DNA of 64,000 nt from Byssochlamys sp. IMV 00236 (lineage: Eukaryota > Ascomycota > Eurotiomycetes > Eurotiales > Thermoascaceae), in assembly GCA_001931875.2 (NCBI GenBank), contig MSJH02000666.1, positions 124,001-188,000 of the forward strand. The letters are read 5' to 3'. Under the pieces are notes generated by a model, which was not told the DNA's origin, ran no database searches, and worked only from the letters and a program-made list of their open reading frames with translations. Shown in pieces: positions 55,745 to 64,000 of the stretch; position 1 is the stretch's first letter, and each line of letters opens with the position of its first letter. A program made the translations under genes and the position numbers.

Positions 55745-56619
55745 ATGGCACCTACAGACTTCACCGACATATGGGCCCCCATGCAGGTGCCTGAACTGAA
55801 AGTCCGAGACGGGTATGGCACTGGGCCAGCCCGTAGCCGTCACAAACTGTCTAAAGACCAGATTTCTCCGTGGACAAACCTTCTGGATGAAATAAGACGG
55901 CATACGAATCGATATTACAGAAAACCTAGAAACCATGGTCCCATTACCCGCTCTGAATGCTACGTTGTTGGAAATGAGATTGGTGTCTCTGGCCGCTTTG
56001 TCAATAACCTCTGAATACCACTGCACCCATTTTTAGAAAAAAATAGGTCCAGGTCTCACTTTTGGAGACCCTCAAGCTGGCACGCCTCTTTATGGAAAGT
56101 CGTCGAGGACAGTGGCAGATAGCACTGTCCAATGCAATAAAGATCCGGGCACAATATGGATTGTTGACGAGATGAAAACACCTTGGACAACGGATCTTAA
56201 TGTGACTCCGAAGAAGCTGGCCAAGTTATTAGGTAAAAAAAAAAAAAAAAAATCCCTTTAAAAAGTCTTTGAAGTATACTAAGAATGAAAATAGGCCAAG
56301 TAGCAAGATACATGGATGATAACGAGACCCTCTATGGGTTCTACTCGACATATAATGAAACCGTATTTCTCAAGCGGACTGGGAAATACACTTTCCAGGT
56401 ATCCCCAGTGATCAATCACGATTCGGTATCATCCCATGAGTTCGGTCAGGTAAGCCTACGGGAATGCTTCTTAGCCATAGCGCATATGGCTGGTGAGAAG
56501 TGGCGGTATTCGAGAAGGACCGGGGACAGTCTGGTAAGTTACACGTTGTTTTGCATAATGATTGTGAGACTGACAATTGCATCCAGACATCAGGAAAATG
56601 GAAAGTGCAAGCTCTATGA
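55745..56619 (+). pseudogene. Decayed gene of a fungal orphan family with an ExK (nuclease-like) motif
   Basis: The pieces read as one protein family: ECYVVGNEIGVSGRFVNNL, then GLTFGDPQAGTP, then GTIWIVDEMKTPW, then (after an intron, 56233-56294) GQVARYMDDNETLYGFYSTYNETVFLKR, VSPVINHD and VSLRECFLAIAHMAGE, and after a last intron (56534-56586) TSGKWKVQAL and a stop. I recall many Aspergillus hypothetical proteins with this layout, often near APH-like kinases. Two lesions break it: an in-frame TGA at 56012-56014, and a +1 shift in the A7 run at 56037-56043 between LEK and GPGLTFGD. An intron removing both would be only 37-47 nt and does not keep frame. Hydrophobic-D-x-M-K-TPW resembles the ExK half of PD-(D/E)xK nucleases and the corresponding part of FunK1 proteins; this is inference. 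An untested splice form could still rescue it. Confidence 0.6.
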
Positions 56620-57461
56620 GTGTAGAACAATGGTCAGTACTCTGACTTTCGACAATTAGTTTGCGTATTGCACGATGGAAGGTTAACAGGCTTGGTGTGT
56701 CGAGTGTACGAATCTCTGTCTTCTTTAGCACGTCATGTATTATAGTAAGGAAATGAAAACAGAAGGCAACTTCGTTGAGTGATATACGGGACAGGCTGTA
56801 GTTGACCAAACCGGCAGCTGCAATTCCCATGGCGATGTAGGCCCCGATGATGATAATACTTCTCCCTTGGTTTTTAGGCTTTGTGCACTGGCTCTGCAAA
56901 TAGGAACGATAGTGTTAAAACCGCTATGTATAATACCAGATATAATAGGACCAATAATTAACTGACCGATGGAATAGGAAGTGGTCTAGATTACTAGACA
57001 GATATTAGCCACGACCGAAACGACTATTAGTGGCTTGCGACGGTTAATATAATTTCTAAGTTATATTACTCCCAGAGTACCTAGGTACCTATAAGGCGAC
57101 CTATACATATTACAACGACGGTGCAGGAATATTTAACTAGGCTATTAATAACCTTTAAATAACCATTGATGAGACCACTACTCGTCTGGATTGGGCGATC
57201 AAGGCAGAAGCCATTTAAACCGCGGTTTTATTGTACTTAAAGAGTTGGCCAAGCTTTCTAAACTTTGGGTAGCGTAGAAGACCTCTTTGGTGTCATGTCA
57301 AAGAAGATCATATCTCTTAACATCCCCCCTCATTTATTGTTATTATCTCTCCCTTGATCATTTCTGGATTTCCTTTCCTGCTCCGCTTGTCTGCCCCTAT
57401 AACGTCAACTCTCGTCCTGTCATCGTCGCTACTCTCCCTAGACTTCTCATACTCTCCCGTC
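56620..57461. other. Intergenic with repeat B copy 2
   Basis: This 842-bp region lies between two decayed genes. The right half is repeat B copy 2. A minus-strand 142-codon frame (56471-56899) overlaps the preceding gene antisense and shows no recognisable domain. Confidence 0.45.
57090..57400. repeat. Repeat B, copy 2
   Basis: Direct partner of 54505-54830, about 2.6 kb apart. It has more C and G at variable sites than copy 1, so it may be closer to the original. It ends just before the ATG (57462) of the second decayed gene, so it may contribute to that gene's promoter. Confidence 0.8.
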
Positions 57462-58343
57462 ATGGAATCCCATTTCCCTAACGGCTGCATCCTCAGCAGA
57501 TATGAGAGAAAGATTCTATGTGTGCAAAATCATGAATACATGATAGAACGCGTTCTCTCTGAAAAGTATGTCCCTGAGTTTGTTCAAAGAGTTGCTGTTT
57601 TCGAGGCGAAGAAAACAGACAACCAGGAAAAAGTGATCCTAAAGCTTCGTTTTGAGTGAGTTACGAGCTAATATTCTCCACTGATCCATGAAGAGACCAT
57701 GTGGCTCCGGTACCATATTGCTGACCGATATATGTATGTGAAGAATGGACCCTAGGCCGATCCTCGAATCGGACAGACCCACCATACTGGAGATGGCGGA
57801 AGATTGGTTCAAGGAAGAAGTTCACTGTTTAGAGAGTTGCCAAACTGAAAACCATGCAACGCCCATACTCTATGGCAAAGAAGGGCTAGTTCAAGAAGAC
57901 CCGACTGATCCATATCCTGGAGGTTACTTGCACGCCATCGCAATGTCGAAAGTTCCCGGATCCCCTGTTACTACTTTCTCTAAGTTCAGCAAGAAGGAGA
58001 TCAATACCATTCGTCAGAAACTTGCAGGAATACTCGAGTAAGTATCCCTAACTGTATACAACTGTCTTTACATCAGCTAACGCTAGGACTAAGACATATG
58101 CGTCAGCGAGGATGGTACTACGACTTCCCTAGCAAAGACCATCTATTTTTTGAAAGAGGATCAATGCACACGTACGTTTCAAGTTCCTGAGTATCGTCTC
58201 ACATTACTGATGGCAATGAAAAGGTCTCTGGTGGGGTTCTCTGGTATCACGCCAGATGATCCCGATGAAATCGAGCCTATAACGGAAAATTCATTTGCAG
58301 TTAGGGCTTTCGGTTTGGCGGGGTTGCCGTGTGGCAGGAGATA
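57462..58343 (+). pseudogene. Decayed APH/kinase-like gene
   Basis: The start MESHFPNGCILSRYERKIL continues to VAVFEAKKTDNQEKVILKLRFE, then PCGSGTILLTDICM, an in-frame TGA at 57739-57741, and again the same frame from 57742 (RMDPRPILESDRPTILEMAEDWFKEEVHCLES, PYPGGYLHAIAMSKVPG, INTIRQKLAGILE). The pattern EAKK..VILKLRF, EDWFKEEVHCL and GGYLHAIAMSKVPG is the N-lobe and hinge of the fungal kinase-like (APH-fold) proteins I know from Aspergillus. After GTAAGT at 58039 the continuation RHMRQRGWYYDFPSKDHLFF lies in a frame that the visible acceptor (CGCTAG at 58081-58086) does not restore. No intact catalytic HGD or DFE-type segment follows. Two independent breaks make a pseudogene most likely. Repeat B copy 2 adjoins it. 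Confidence 0.6.
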
Positions 58344-58756
58344 AATCCGGAACTGTCTTCAGTTTTTTCAATTGAATTTCACTTCTTGTGTTCATATAGA
58401 AAAGGGCTGGCACTCATGTATCTGGTTTAACAACCGATGAATTCTAGCGGTGAAACATGAGTGCTAATGATATAACGCAATATTCAAAATGAAAAAAAGG
58501 CGCCCAGATCCAAAAGATTGTCTCAATCCTTGCACATCCGCGTATGACTCCTAGGGTACTCAACTACCCAATTTGTTGTAACAAAAAGAAACCCCGAGAA
58601 AGAGACCCGATAAATATACGCTGAGACTGTATTCAGGACGGATCATCCCATCATTTATACCTTCATCGATATCTCGACCGCCATATGGCTTCCCTTTTTG
58701 TGAAAAAGAACCCAAAGAAAGTAAGTAGAGTAGGAACAATAAAAACAAAAATAAAA
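58344..58756. other. Intergenic left of the 5S gene
   Basis: About 400 bp of AT-rich DNA. Its right end, 58703-58756, is the T-rich (minus-strand) 3' flank of the 5S gene and resembles 55137-55186 beside the truncated copy. Confidence 0.5.
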
Positions 58757-58875
58757 ACATACAACAGCAGGGATTCGCTGGTGGTCACCCACCCAACTAC
58801 TAACCTGCCGGCGTGTGGCTTGAGTACGGCTGAGCGGACGGGAAGCCCTATTTTCCACACCCTATGGTCGTATGT
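58757..58875 (-). rRNA. 5S ribosomal RNA
   Basis: The minus strand starts ACATACGACCATAGGGTGTGG and proceeds through the invariant CTTCCCGTCCGCTCAGCCGTA, AAGCCACACGCCGGC, GGTTAGTAGTTGGGTGGG and TGACCACCAGCGAATCCC to TGTTGTATGT, 119 nt in all. The terminal ACATAC/GTATGT helix closes correctly. A run of T residues broken by A follows immediately (TTTTTATTTTTGTTTTT), a good RNA polymerase III terminator. The internal control region lies in the transcribed part. A few positions differ from the A. nidulans-type sequence as I remember it (ATAGG, CTCAAGC, GGCAGG), so slight drift is possible. Filamentous fungi typically scatter 5S genes singly outside the rDNA, as here. Confidence 0.95.
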
Positions 58876-59565
58876 GGCAGCTTCCTGTCTAACCAAGACT
58901 ATATACTGATATCAGACGGATTTAGCCTGGGATTGGGGTCGTGTTCGGGTTGATGGGGTGGTTGGGCCTGGAGGAGGGAGATGTTATATAGAGGATCTTG
59001 ACAATAAAAATAAAACTCAACCCATTAATTCTATTTGTGATAGTGGGATAGTCAGAAGTCTGCTTTGTTCATCACACCGCGAGGTCAAAGGCTTCTGGCT
59101 TTAGAATCGCGGTAGACGAGAACCGGTGCATTCTCATCAATCAAATCAACAGCCGTTTCAGATAGAAGATGGAAGAAGTCTGTATAGAAGAGTTTTGAGG
59201 ATCTCGGTGCTGAATAACACTTGCTCAGAGTGCGCCACAGGCTTCAAATCGAGTTCTTTTCTTATTACTGGCTAAACATGTGCACAGCAACTTTTATTTG
59301 CTATTAAGCTCTGTCAGTTGTGGCCTTCTTTTCTGTCTATCCCAGAGATCTGGGACCGACATCACTGAAGTAGACCAGGGAAACGGGACAGCAGATCTCA
59401 CGGCACGGATAAACCAAATCTCCCAGCCATTGATCAGCCGTTCTTCATCGTCCACAGCTCTAGCATAACTTGTATCTACAACAACCATAAGTGTTTATTC
59501 TATAATGCTGCTGCTCCTGCATGATAAATTTGATCTTTTGGACCAGTGCATGTTTATAAATCGAA
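58876..59565. other. Intergenic upstream of the APH-fold gene
   Basis: About 690 bp. The left end is the 5' flank of the 5S gene. A 62-codon frame at 59280-59468 and its antisense partner are not convincing. Nothing else is seen. Confidence 0.4.
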
Positions 59566-60414
59566 ATGCTAGACAGTTTTAAATCTAAAATTCATTGCCC
59601 TTCATCCACCACTCATTCATCTTCTGTTAACGACACTCTTCTACATCGATTTCTTATCTTAGCGGCCATCAAACTCCTGAGACATATACGGCCGCATAAG
59701 GGGAGCGTTCTTTTTCTGTCTCGAAGTTTGTGTATCAAATATGGACCACTTGTCCAGCTCTCTGAAGCTTCGACGATGCGTTATATCTCCAGCCATACAT
59801 CCATTCCTGTGCCTAAGATCTTCTGCGCCTTCGAACATCGCGACTGGACCTATATCCTCATGGAAAGGATTCATGGCGACAAGATTGGAGTTGGATGGAT
59901 GGATCGAAGTGAGGAATCGAAGGCGAAGATTTTATCACGACTAAGACAGATGATCCAAGAGATGAGGAGTCTTGTCCCTCCTGAGGGATGTGGCATTGCA
60001 AATATCAACGGCGAGTCTCTATATGACTGTCGATTACCTGGACCCTCACTGCATTTTCGACCGTTTAGCAATCTTCAAGATTTTCATACCCATCTACGTC
60101 AAGGCATATACCTGGATCCAAATCTTGACCCGGAGTTACAGGAACTCATCGTCCAGCATCAGAGTAGCTGGCCGCTGAAATTTACGCATGGTGATCTTAG
60201 CAGTTTGAATATTCTAGCTTCTGGTGATGAAATTGTCGGTATTGTTGACTGGGAAACAGCTGGATGGTATCCATCATATTGGGAATACACTACTGCTTGT
60301 CAAGTGAACCCGCAGAACTATTTCTGGCGCGATGAGATTGATAGATTTCTGGACCCGATGCCTAAGGAGCTAGAAATGGAAGAGACTCGCCGAAGATATT
60401 TCGGTGATTTCTAG
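59566..60414 (+). CDS. APH-fold phosphotransferase / kinase-like protein
   Basis: An intact single-exon protein of 282 residues in the aminoglycoside-phosphotransferase (PF01636-type) superfamily, which in fungi is large and mostly without known substrates. The N-lobe is SLCIKYGPLVQLSEASTMRYI, with Lys as the likely ATP-binding lysine and Glu as its partner, then SIPVPKIFCAF and the hinge YILMERIHGD. The catalytic loop is FTHGDLSSLNIL (HGD, then N four residues on). The metal-binding segment is IVGIVDWETAGWYPSYWEY. The C-terminus (ETRRRYFGDF) matches the usual fungal ending. All catalytic residues are present, unlike in the decayed locus at 57462-58343. The neighbours suggest one of several kinase-like genes of an accessory island. 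Confidence 0.88.
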   Translation: MLDSFKSKIHCPSSTTHSSSVNDTLLHRFLILAAIKLLRHIRPHKGSVLFLSRSLCIKYGPLVQLSEASTMRYISSHTSIPVPKIFCAFEHRDWTYILMERIHGDKIGVGWMDRSEESKAKILSRLRQMIQEMRSLVPPEGCGIANINGESLYDCRLPGPSLHFRPFSNLQDFHTHLRQGIYLDPNLDPELQELIVQHQSSWPLKFTHGDLSSLNILASGDEIVGIVDWETAGWYPSYWEYTTACQVNPQNYFWRDEIDRFLDPMPKELEMEETRRRYFGDF

Positions 60415-61224
60415 TCTATGGCAAGGGATAGTTTGCTTTTGTTAGATTAAGTCATATGCTGTAGCGCGGCCTATACCAAAGTTGCACTTTCTATACACAA
60501 TTCAAGCCAAGTTGGCCTTATCTAATTGGCATCTTGCGTCATTTAGCTGCAATACGATTGTTATCTTCCACCATTCTAACTATAATTCGCATAAGCAATA
60601 TACTAGTTTGGCAGAGTGGATAATTAACTCGGAGACTTACTCTTTAACGCTTTTCCAAAGGCATCACAAACATATCCACCGTTAAAACGAAACCATATTC
60701 AAACCAGATATGTCCAATAAAAAAGTATAATACAGACCAGGAAAAAAAATCATAACTACCTCTTTACCAGCATCAAGATCTTCCAGATAGGTAGGTAAAT
60801 AAAGTAATCACGTGATATCAAATTTCCGAAAAGTTTAAAAAAAATTCAACGAAGATTGCGGGGAAAACAGGTAAAAATAACCACAAGTGGCAAACGGGGC
60901 GGCCGATTTTTTAAATCTGCGGAGAGTTCTGATTCCTTGAAAGGAAAAGGATTAAGGGGAGATTTTTACTTTTTTTCGGAACAGTATCACAAGCCCTGTT
61001 TGGAGGGGTCGAGCTGGATCGTACCCGATAAGACTTTTTGGGGTTCATCCTTTTTTTTTTTTTTTTGGTTCTCCTCTCTTTTCGAAAATTCGAGGGCTTG
61101 CGGTGGATCTCCTGGAAGAACTTGAATTTTCTTTTTTGAAGACAGATTTGGCAGATCAAGGAAAGGAAAAGAGAAGGAGCGAAAAATAGACCCCTATCCA
61201 TTTTCTCTCATTATTCTCTGTATA
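60415..61224. promoter_or_regulatory. Promoter region of the SET-domain gene
   Basis: An 810-bp region. ATCACGTGAT at 60807-60816 is a perfect palindrome with the CACGTG core. A long T-run (61051-61066) and A/G-rich sequence near 61155-61185 lie in the probable leader. No gene is supported. Confidence 0.45.
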
Positions 61225-63012
61225 ATGGATCTCGCACTCAAACACCGCGAAGAAGCAACCGCCCGATTATACGGGGATCCGCATAACCCGCTCCTACATC
61301 TAGAGCGCGGTCGCATTCACGAGCAATTGGGATATCCGGACCTCGCGGCTGCGGATGCGTATCGGGCTCTAACTCTATTTGAGTCCGTGGTTGATCCGGA
61401 CGGGTGTGAGTTTCTGGCTAGAAAGAGGAAGGATGTAACGGAGCAGGAAGAGCAGGAGAAAGAGAAGCGTGATGAGGGCGATGGGGAGGAAGAGGATGAT
61501 GATGAGGAGGAAAACTTTACACCGACATCCCAAGAAGAATACGATTCTTCTATAGGAGATGTGTATGGGCTTCTTGTGAGGAGTCTTGTTCGTTGTGGAT
61601 GCCTGCGCGATGCGTATGAGTTTTGTCTTCGTGGGATGAATCTCCTTGCTGATGGTGATGGTGATTTGGTGAAGAGCGAGGGAATTGGGCTGAAGGAGGA
61701 GATGGAGAAGATTAAGAGGATCTCAGCAATTCAGGAGCGGAGAAGAGGGAGAGGCAGCAATTCTGCCACTGCTGATGATGGTAAAGCTGGAAAAGAGGTC
61801 GAATTGAACCCAACAAGACTCAACGCTCAAGGATACGCTCGCAGAGTCCTGTACCCATGGAACGAACACGAGCCGGATCGCAAAGCAGCCGATACGCTGC
61901 AGTTGCTGAATGAGAGATTGGGAGATGTTGCTCCAAAGTGTGAGGTCAGAGCTGTCTCATTGCCGGCTTTGCATAATGACCATCATGGATCCAAGAAGGA
62001 CGGACAAGACGAAACCAAAAATGCAAACGACGAGGTATCAATCCAGCTAGGTCTCTTCGCCAAAGAAGACATCGCACCTGGCGAGATCATCCTGCGAGAA
62101 ACGTCCCTTTTGACAGCAACAAATCGTCTACACGACGACCTCTGCGACGCTTGCAATGGCCCTCTGCCTGAACTCTCGTCAGGAAACCCCCCTGTTGCAT
62201 GCATAGAGTGCGACGATACCATCTTCTGCAGCCAGGAATGTCACGATCGCGCACAGGAGGTATACCACGCCGCTGTCTGCGGACAGGAAGGACTCGAGTC
62301 TATCGGGAAAGATATTCCTGATCCCAAAGACAAGGCGGATTACTTATACCTTTTGCTCCTGGGACGAGCGATTGCCATGGCAGCTACGCAGGAGGTTCAT
62401 CCCCTCGAATTGCCCGAGGTGAAATACATCTGGGGAGATTTCCATGATCTCCCGTCCTCCTCTACCGTCATTTCACCATCAGCAACATCTACCGAACAGA
62501 CCCTGCTGCCCTGGGAATCGGACCCAACTTCCACCCTTCCGTTCTCATTCCAACTCTCCATCCTTCAACCGATGCGCATCCTTGAAGAAATGGGTCTCGA
62601 CCCCTTCGCCACTCTCCCTCTCTACGACACCTGGGTTCTGAATACGCTCTATGCCAAATTCCGCGGCACCGCCTCAGGCCGTCTGTCCACATGGGACGGT
62701 GGCCCCGAAGTCTGCGCCGTGCATCCGCTCTGGTGTCTCGCCAACCATTCGTGCGATCCGAATGTAAGGTGGGAGTGGGGTGCAGAGATTACCTTCATGG
62801 CGCGAACGACGGAGGAGAGGGCGATGTGGAAGGAGAAAGATGGGCGGGAGAGCAGAAGGAACAGAGGGGGCATCAAGAAAGATGAGGAGATTCTAAATCA
62901 TTATTGCGATATTGGATTGAGTGTCAAGGAGAGGAGGGAGTGGGCGAGGGGAGCGTTGGGCGGAATGTGTTTGTGCGAGAGGTGTTTGTGGGAGGCGTCT
63001 TTGGAGGAGTGA
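61225..63012 (+). CDS. SET- and MYND-domain protein with N-terminal TPR-like region
   Basis: A predicted lysine methyltransferase of the SMYD-like group; the target is unknown. A single exon gives 595 residues. Residues 1-60 and 110-145 form TPR-like helices (HLERGRIHEQLGYPDLAAADAYRALTL; VYGLLVRSLVRCGCLRDAYEF) with a Glu/Asp-rich insert between. After SIQLGLFAKEDIAPGEIILRE, the start of the split SET domain, comes a MYND-type zinc finger at about 310-355 (CDACNG, CIECDDTIFCSQECHDRA, C). The core SET motifs follow: LANHSCDPNVRWEW (the NHSCxPN motif) and EILNHYCDI, where the usual Y is within the NHYC segment. A Cys-rich post-SET end (CLCERC) finishes the fold. All the expected parts are present, so the protein is probably active. 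Confidence 0.92.
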   Translation: MDLALKHREEATARLYGDPHNPLLHLERGRIHEQLGYPDLAAADAYRALTLFESVVDPDGCEFLARKRKDVTEQEEQEKEKRDEGDGEEEDDDEEENFTPTSQEEYDSSIGDVYGLLVRSLVRCGCLRDAYEFCLRGMNLLADGDGDLVKSEGIGLKEEMEKIKRISAIQERRRGRGSNSATADDGKAGKEVELNPTRLNAQGYARRVLYPWNEHEPDRKAADTLQLLNERLGDVAPKCEVRAVSLPALHNDHHGSKKDGQDETKNANDEVSIQLGLFAKEDIAPGEIILRETSLLTATNRLHDDLCDACNGPLPELSSGNPPVACIECDDTIFCSQECHDRAQEVYHAAVCGQEGLESIGKDIPDPKDKADYLYLLLLGRAIAMAATQEVHPLELPEVKYIWGDFHDLPSSSTVISPSATSTEQTLLPWESDPTSTLPFSFQLSILQPMRILEEMGLDPFATLPLYDTWVLNTLYAKFRGTASGRLSTWDGGPEVCAVHPLWCLANHSCDPNVRWEWGAEITFMARTTEERAMWKEKDGRESRRNRGGIKKDEEILNHYCDIGLSVKERREWARGALGGMCLCERCLWEASLEE

Positions 63013-63488
63013 TGGTTATCATGAAGGAATAGATGGTTCTCAAAACAGCATATAGAGCTCTAGATCATGAGTGGCTAGCGGGGATGTGTCGTGTTTAGAT
63101 ACCCAGAGTTGTAAAAGTGGATCTCGTTACCTGTGTCTCTCCCAAGAAGCGTTCTATTCTTGCATTAAATGGTCATTATCATTTCTAAGGAAACAGGCTA
63201 TAAATACAGGTACATGCGAGAAATCGCTCATCCCAGACTAGCTCCAACCAGCAGAGACCCCCAAAGTCCAATGCTCAATGACACATGGTGGGAAAAGAAA
63301 CAGAATGCCCGATATAATCACACAAATCCAGAAATAAAATAACGTTTTGAGCCTCGAGGAGGCTACCAGGGAAATAGAGAAAAAAAAGGGTTAAACTTCA
63401 AGATATCACAAAACACGGACGAATCGAAATGAAGTTTAGAGGCGGAAAGCCGGAAAAGAAGCGACTAAGCGTGCTCTCGAATGAAAGT
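63013..63488. other. Intergenic, convergent 3' ends
   Basis: A 476-bp gap between the SET gene and bub2, AT-rich near 63340-63400. No other feature. Confidence 0.4.
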
Positions 63489-64000
63489 CTATTTGGCGTG
63501 GTCTACCATTTCCTGGTAGAGATCGTCAGGAATATCGCGGACGAGGAGGACCGTGAGGGCGATGATCTCCTTAGCGTTTAGAGGGAGAAATGAACGGAGG
63601 ACCTTATTCGGGCTGGAGAGAATCTTTGAGTTAGAAATCTACGGCAATACTGTATTTGGAACATGTAGCGTACCTTGGACTCTTGAGAATAGTATCGCGC
63701 ATTCTGATTAGCTGAGCCACAATGCATAGAATATTGAGATGCGGCCCATATGCAAACAAAAAATCCCACAGATGTAGGACCTCTGGTAGCGGCGGAGTGC
63801 AGGCGCAGAGCGTGAGCACCGAGGGAAATGCATAAAGTTCGGCGTACATTCCCTTAGAGAAAAGATAATTGGCGAGTTTCGGTTCGACGAGTTCAAGACA
63901 TCGATCCACGAGCTTCAGACCCCTATGGACTCCATCCATAGCCCCTCGGATGTAACTTGGACATTCCTTTGTGATGAAGTAATGGAAAAGTGCGAAAGCT
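63489..64000 (-). CDS. bub2: Bub2-type TBC-domain GTPase-activating protein, 5' part off the window
   Basis: Bub2 (Cdc16 in fission yeast) is half of a two-component GAP for the Tem1/Spg1 GTPase at spindle poles, controlling mitotic exit and septation. The window holds the C-terminal part: an exon from beyond 64000 to 63674 and the last exon 63489-63612. The intron (63613-63673) begins GTACGC, has TCTAAC as branch site and ends CTCTCCAG, and phase is kept (SP|SPNKV). Visible blocks are CPSYIRGAMDGVHRGLKLVDRCLE, FPSVLTLCACTPPLPEVLHLWDFLFAYG and NILCIVAQLIRMRDTIL, typical of the second half of a Bub2 TBC domain. It ends LPLNAKEIIALTVLLVRDIPDELYQEMVDHAK. The catalytic arginine and glutamine fingers lie outside the window. 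Confidence 0.9.

Noticed and set aside
1..64000. Search for a secondary-metabolite cluster, transposase or reverse transcriptase, and CRISPR-like arrays
   Set aside because: No backbone enzyme, transposon protein or regularly spaced repeat array is present in any frame I read.

Overview
The window looks like nuclear DNA of a filamentous ascomycete, most likely Aspergillus or a close relative in the Eurotiales. The genes are close-packed, introns are mostly short (about 50-190 bp) with GTAAGT-type donors and CTGAC/CTAAC branch sites, and the proteins are typical of Pezizomycotina: Mph1, Cwc22, Dpm2, TAF5, Med11, capping protein beta, Bub2, a Zn2Cys6 regulator and a serine-rich GPI protein. There is one 5S rRNA gene of the dispersed type. 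I see no prokaryotic, plasmid or CRISPR features. Species cannot be fixed from the sequence alone.

Layout, left to right. 1-4862: TFIID/SAGA subunit TAF5 (minus, C-terminus cut by the window edge) faces Mediator subunit Med11 across a 352-bp divergent promoter. The first TAF5 intron appears to be about 1.8 kb and holds a same-strand ORF of more than 370 codons. 5699-7438: an isolated Zn2Cys6 transcription factor. 9068-13974: F-actin capping protein beta and the Mph1 (FANCM-type) helicase, both minus. 14961-17490: a cysteine/serine-rich GPI-type cell-surface protein and an HD-domain phosphohydrolase. 18416-21833: a WD40/BCAS3-type protein. 23633-27103: Dpm2 and the splicing factor Cwc22 share a divergent promoter with a GTCACGTGAC palindrome. 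28385-29866: a two-RRM RNA-binding protein.

29867-39726 is gene-poor for nearly 10 kb. Its only supportable gene is a 77-residue Cys4 zinc-ribbon-like protein. 39727-52504 returns to housekeeping density: 6-phosphogluconolactonase, an uncharacterised Ser/Pro-rich plus coiled-coil protein, a possible convergent small ORF, a second coiled-coil protein with a probable uORF, and a WDTC1/DCAF-like WD40 protein.

52505-60414 is an accessory island. It contains diverged repeat pairs whose differences are mostly transitions, a complete 5S rRNA gene and a truncated 5S copy with related 3' flanks, an orphan 134-aa gene, two adjacent decayed genes (an ExK-containing fungal orphan family and a kinase-like APH family) and an intact APH-fold phosphotransferase. 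61225-64000 is again ordinary: a TPR-MYND-SET methyltransferase-like protein and the 3' part of Bub2.

The parts most worth a second look are the nested ORF in TAF5 and the 52.8-60.4 kb island. Exon boundaries were placed by eye from splice consensus, reading frame and remembered family similarity. No alignment or RNA evidence was available.
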